DNA from: an uncultured Acetatifactor sp.
Lineage (GTDB): Bacteria > Bacillota > Clostridia > Lachnospirales > Lachnospiraceae
Length of the DNA: 7,117 nt
Direction of reading: 5' to 3'
NCBI GenBank assembly: GCA_910589655.1
Contig: CAJUTJ010000035.1
Span: 1 to 7,117, forward strand
Numbering within the stretch: position 1 is the first letter of the stretch; every line of letters begins with the position of its first letter. A program made the translations under genes and the position numbers. The notes under the pieces are model-generated. The model did not search any database, was not told the origin of the DNA, and worked only from the letters and a program-made list of their open reading frames with translations. This document shows positions 6,134 to 7,117 of this stretch, in pieces.

Positions 6134-6590
6134 ATAAATCCTCCATATCCACGTAAAAACAGTATTCTGGATAGCGGAGCTTGACTGCCTCCCAAAAGTA
6201 TTTGGCATAGCCGCAGCAGAATAAATCTTCCACCGTATAACACCGGCACTCTTTTAATCGTTCCTCCGCATCCTCCGTATCATAGACACTTGGTGTGCTA
6301 TTACAATAGAGATTAAACGCCATCCGTACAATCTTTGCGCTTCCGCTGGTCTGCCAGCCTTCATGCAGGCACTCTGTTTTTACGCATCCTGTTTTAAAAT
6401 CATAAATCCTGTCTACATTTACCCTGGTATCCCGGTCAATCCCAAGGCAATATACCAACGCTTTGTGGTACACATCCTGGTACCTGCATTTCTGCAGATA
6501 TTCTTTATAAAATTTCTTGTGTTCATCATTCTTGAAAGTAATTGTGCGAGTATCTTTCTTTCCTGCACCTTTCGCTGTATTCGCTGCCAT
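6126..6590 (-). CDS. DUF6075-like protein, first gene of backbone operon
   Basis: This 154-residue protein is soluble-looking and rich in Cys, Tyr and His. After a basic leader it reads FKNDEHKKFYKEYLQKCRYQ, DVYHKALVYCLGIDRDTRVN, RIYDFKTGCVKTECLHEGWQ, VRMAFNLYCNSTPSV, and ends RYPEYCFYVDMEDLYA. This matches DUF6075-type proteins as I recall them from Clostridial conjugative elements; the function is unknown. Seven cysteines and several histidines might hint at a metal site, but no clear CxxC pair is visible. The ATG has AAGGAGG seven bases upstream. It is the first gene of the operon that runs through parA and parB, and its end overlaps the DUF3970-like gene. Confidence 0.75.
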   Translation of the reverse strand: MAANTAKGAGKKDTRTITFKNDEHKKFYKEYLQKCRYQDVYHKALVYCLGIDRDTRVNVDRIYDFKTGCVKTECLHEGWQTSGSAKIVRMAFNLYCNSTPSVYDTEDAEERLKECRCYTVEDLFCCGYAKYFWEAVKLRYPEYCFYVDMEDLYA

Positions 6591-6631
6591 AACCTGTCCT
6601 CCTTATCTTATCTGCTTGTTTTTTTATATTC

Positions 6632-6650
6632 TTGGGAGCTACACTCCCAA
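6632..6650. promoter_or_regulatory. 7-bp hairpin TTGGGAG/CTCCCAA in operon leader
   Basis: TTGGGAG (6632-6638) and CTCCCAA (6644-6650) are a perfect inverted repeat with a five-base loop. On the minus strand it is followed by GAATATAAAAAAAC, so it is not a terminator. It lies about 40 bases before the first operon gene. It could stabilise the transcript, bind a regulator, or be part of a transfer origin; the sequence alone does not decide. Confidence 0.5.
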
Positions 6651-6689
6651 ACCCTTGTGGATTCGTGCTGCCAGTTACCCAAAATACGG

Positions 6690-6764
6690 CTAACTGTCAA
6701 CCCGAATTTGCTTTTGCCCCGGAGAACGGTTTTTCACTCCTGACCTTAACGCTGTGTTTGCCAT
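6690..6764 (-). CDS. Possible 24-residue leader peptide
   Basis: ATG (6762-6764) has GGAGGAA about eight bases upstream and opens a frame of 24 codons ending in TAG: MANTALRSGVKNRSPGQK followed by QIRVDS. It lies just downstream of a minus-strand terminator and upstream of the backbone operon. It is basic (Arg/Lys-rich). The stop overlaps the TTGACA-like box. It may be a leader peptide, or the surviving start of a decayed DNA-binding protein gene. The opening MANTA resembles the MAANTAKGAGKK start of the first operon gene, which could reflect an old duplication. I do not recognise it. Confidence 0.4.
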   Translation of the reverse strand: MANTALRSGVKNRSPGQKQIRVDS

Positions 6765-6802
6765 TTTCTTTTCCTCCAATTCAAATTTATTTTTTGACCA
6801 TA

Positions 6803-6848
6803 ACAAAAAAGGACACTTCCCTAAAATTTCTTTTAGAAAAATGTCCTT
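6803..6848 (-). terminator. Intrinsic terminator or attenuator upstream of operon
   Basis: On the minus strand AAGGACA and TGTCCTT (6842-6848 with 6809-6815) form the outer stem, and CTAAAA/TTTTAG (6831-6836 with 6821-6826) an inner stem with a four-base loop. A run of six T follows (6805-6810). It lies between the repeat region and the 24-codon ORF, so it would stop any transcript coming from the repeats or the insertion sequence. A competing CACTT/AAGTG pairing (6850-6854 with 6814-6818) could act as an antiterminator. Confidence 0.65.
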
Positions 6849-6885
6849 AAAGTGCTTACTGTATTAAGTTGGCTCATGTACCAAT

Positions 6886-6951
6886 CAACGCATTATCAGG
6901 CATTATCCCGCATTATGCGTTGCAAATTTGTTGCAATTTTGTTGCAAAATC
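6886..6951. repeat. Iteron-like repeats inside an inverted repeat
   Basis: Three copies of GCATTAT start at 6890, 6900 and 6910, exactly 10 bases apart. Three copies of GTTGCAA start at 6919, 6930 and 6941, exactly 11 bases apart. The first set is framed by CAACGCAT (6886-6893) and ATGCGTTG (6915-6922). One-helical-turn spacing places the sites on one face of the DNA, typical of initiator, ParB or repressor binding arrays. It may be the centromere or origin of the backbone, or the operator of its operon. Confidence 0.65.
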
Positions 6952-7026
6952 TGAATCGAAGTACCGCAAACCCTTGAAAATGGTGTGCTACCCGTCAAGT
7001 AGACAATGAAAATATTTTAATTTTTT

Positions 7027-7055
7027 CTGCCTGGTGTTTCTGCCAGGCAGTTTTT
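7027..7055 (+). terminator. Inward-facing terminator at IS end
   Basis: CTGCCTGG (7027-7034) and CCAGGCAG (7043-7050) form a perfect 8-bp stem with an eight-base loop, followed on the plus strand by TTTTT. On the minus strand the stem is followed by A residues, so it does not serve the transposase gene. It would instead block transcription entering the insertion sequence from the flank. Confidence 0.7.
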
Positions 7056-7116
7056 ATGCTGCTGACTTTAATCGTTCGTGGTATTCCATCGGCGTAAGTA
7101 AATCCAGTTTTCTCTG
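7054..7116 (-). CDS. IS3-family transposase (OrfB), C-terminal end only
   Basis: The last 20 codons read QRKLDLLTPMEYHERLKSAA and end in TAA at 7054-7056. The pattern LxxLTPMEYHERL is the well-known C-terminal end of IS3-family OrfB transposases, just after the DDE catalytic domain (rve). The catalytic residues are outside the window, so integrity cannot be judged. The gene reads toward the IS end at 6984, as expected for this family. Confidence 0.8.
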   Translation of the reverse strand, partial: QRKLDLLTPMEYHERLKSAA

Positions 7117-7117
7117 G

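Larger units (their letters stand above)
6591..6983. other. Operon control region without large genes
   Basis: Between the first operon gene and the insertion sequence lie, from left to right: a ribosome binding site, a GC hairpin (6632-6650), a TTGACA-like -35 box (6695-6700), a 24-codon ORF, a minus-strand terminator, iteron-like repeats, and a second copy of CAAACCCTTG (6967-6976; first copy 6648-6657). No longer coding frame looks real. The region could hold the operator/promoter, a centromere or a replication origin. Confidence 0.6.
6984..7117 (-). mobile_element. End of an IS3-family insertion sequence (partial)
   Basis: The element end is read from TGTGCTACCCGTCAAGTAGA (6984-7003, continuing CA), which starts with TG and has the CTnCCC...AGTnGACA layout of IS3-family terminal repeats. 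It is followed inward by an AT-rich stretch, a terminator and the 3' end of a transposase gene. The rest of the element and its other end lie beyond the window, so the target duplication cannot be checked. Confidence 0.7.

Noticed and set aside
6672..6700. Promoter on the minus strand, TTGACA with 17-base spacing to TAACTG
   Set aside because: The -35 box is perfect but the -10 is poor and the box overlaps the end of the 24-codon ORF; kept only as a possibility.
6855..6888. Promoter on the minus strand, TTGATT with TAATAC
   Set aside because: Both boxes are weak matches; needed for the attenuator idea but not supported alone.
6886..6951. CRISPR array
   Set aside because: The repeats are only 7 bases, three copies per set, with 3-4 base gaps and no spacers.

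Overview
The window looks like part of a mobile element (integrative/conjugative element or megaplasmid-type backbone) from a gut Firmicute of the class Clostridia, most likely a Lachnospiraceae-like host. This rests on strong GGAGG ribosome binding sites, moderate GC, and protein families typical of Tn1549-like elements and RepA_N plasmids: ParA, ParB, a RepA_N start, a TTRAP-like protein, a YodL-like protein, and DUF6075-like and DUF3970-like small proteins. The family names are recalled from sequence patterns; no search was run.

Layout. (1) Positions 2-475, plus strand: a host-type multi-pass membrane protein gene. It is open at the left edge and loses its family-like sequence near 460-475, where the element appears to begin. 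(2) Positions 459-2386, minus strand: a three-gene cargo module with its own near-consensus promoter. It holds an Rpn-family PD-(D/E)XK nuclease and two unrecognised proteins. The rpn gene has a strong internal Shine-Dalgarno site that could produce a 68-residue C-terminal protein. (3) Positions 2391-6590, minus strand: a tightly packed, mostly overlapping backbone operon reading DUF6075-like, DUF3970-like, ParA, ParB, RepA_N chimera, TTRAP-like, YodL-like, and ending in a clear intrinsic terminator. (4) Positions 6591-6983: a control region with iteron-like triple repeats inside an inverted repeat, a minus-strand terminator, a 24-codon ORF and a GC hairpin. (5) Positions 6984-7117: the end of an IS3-family insertion sequence.

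The backbone operon is eroded. ParB carries one in-frame amber codon exactly in its nucleotide-binding motif. The replication initiator keeps only about 66 RepA_N residues before running into an unrelated accessory domain. The YodL-like gene has a frame break that looks like an internal deletion. ParA, the TTRAP-like protein and the two small upstream proteins look intact. The reading is a partition/replication/transfer-accessory backbone that is decaying or has been remodelled, carrying an intact defence-like rpn module.

The observations most worth following are the internal start in rpn (a possible nuclease plus intragenic antitoxin pair), the amber codon in ParB, the RepA_N chimera, and the iteron/attenuator region upstream of the operon.
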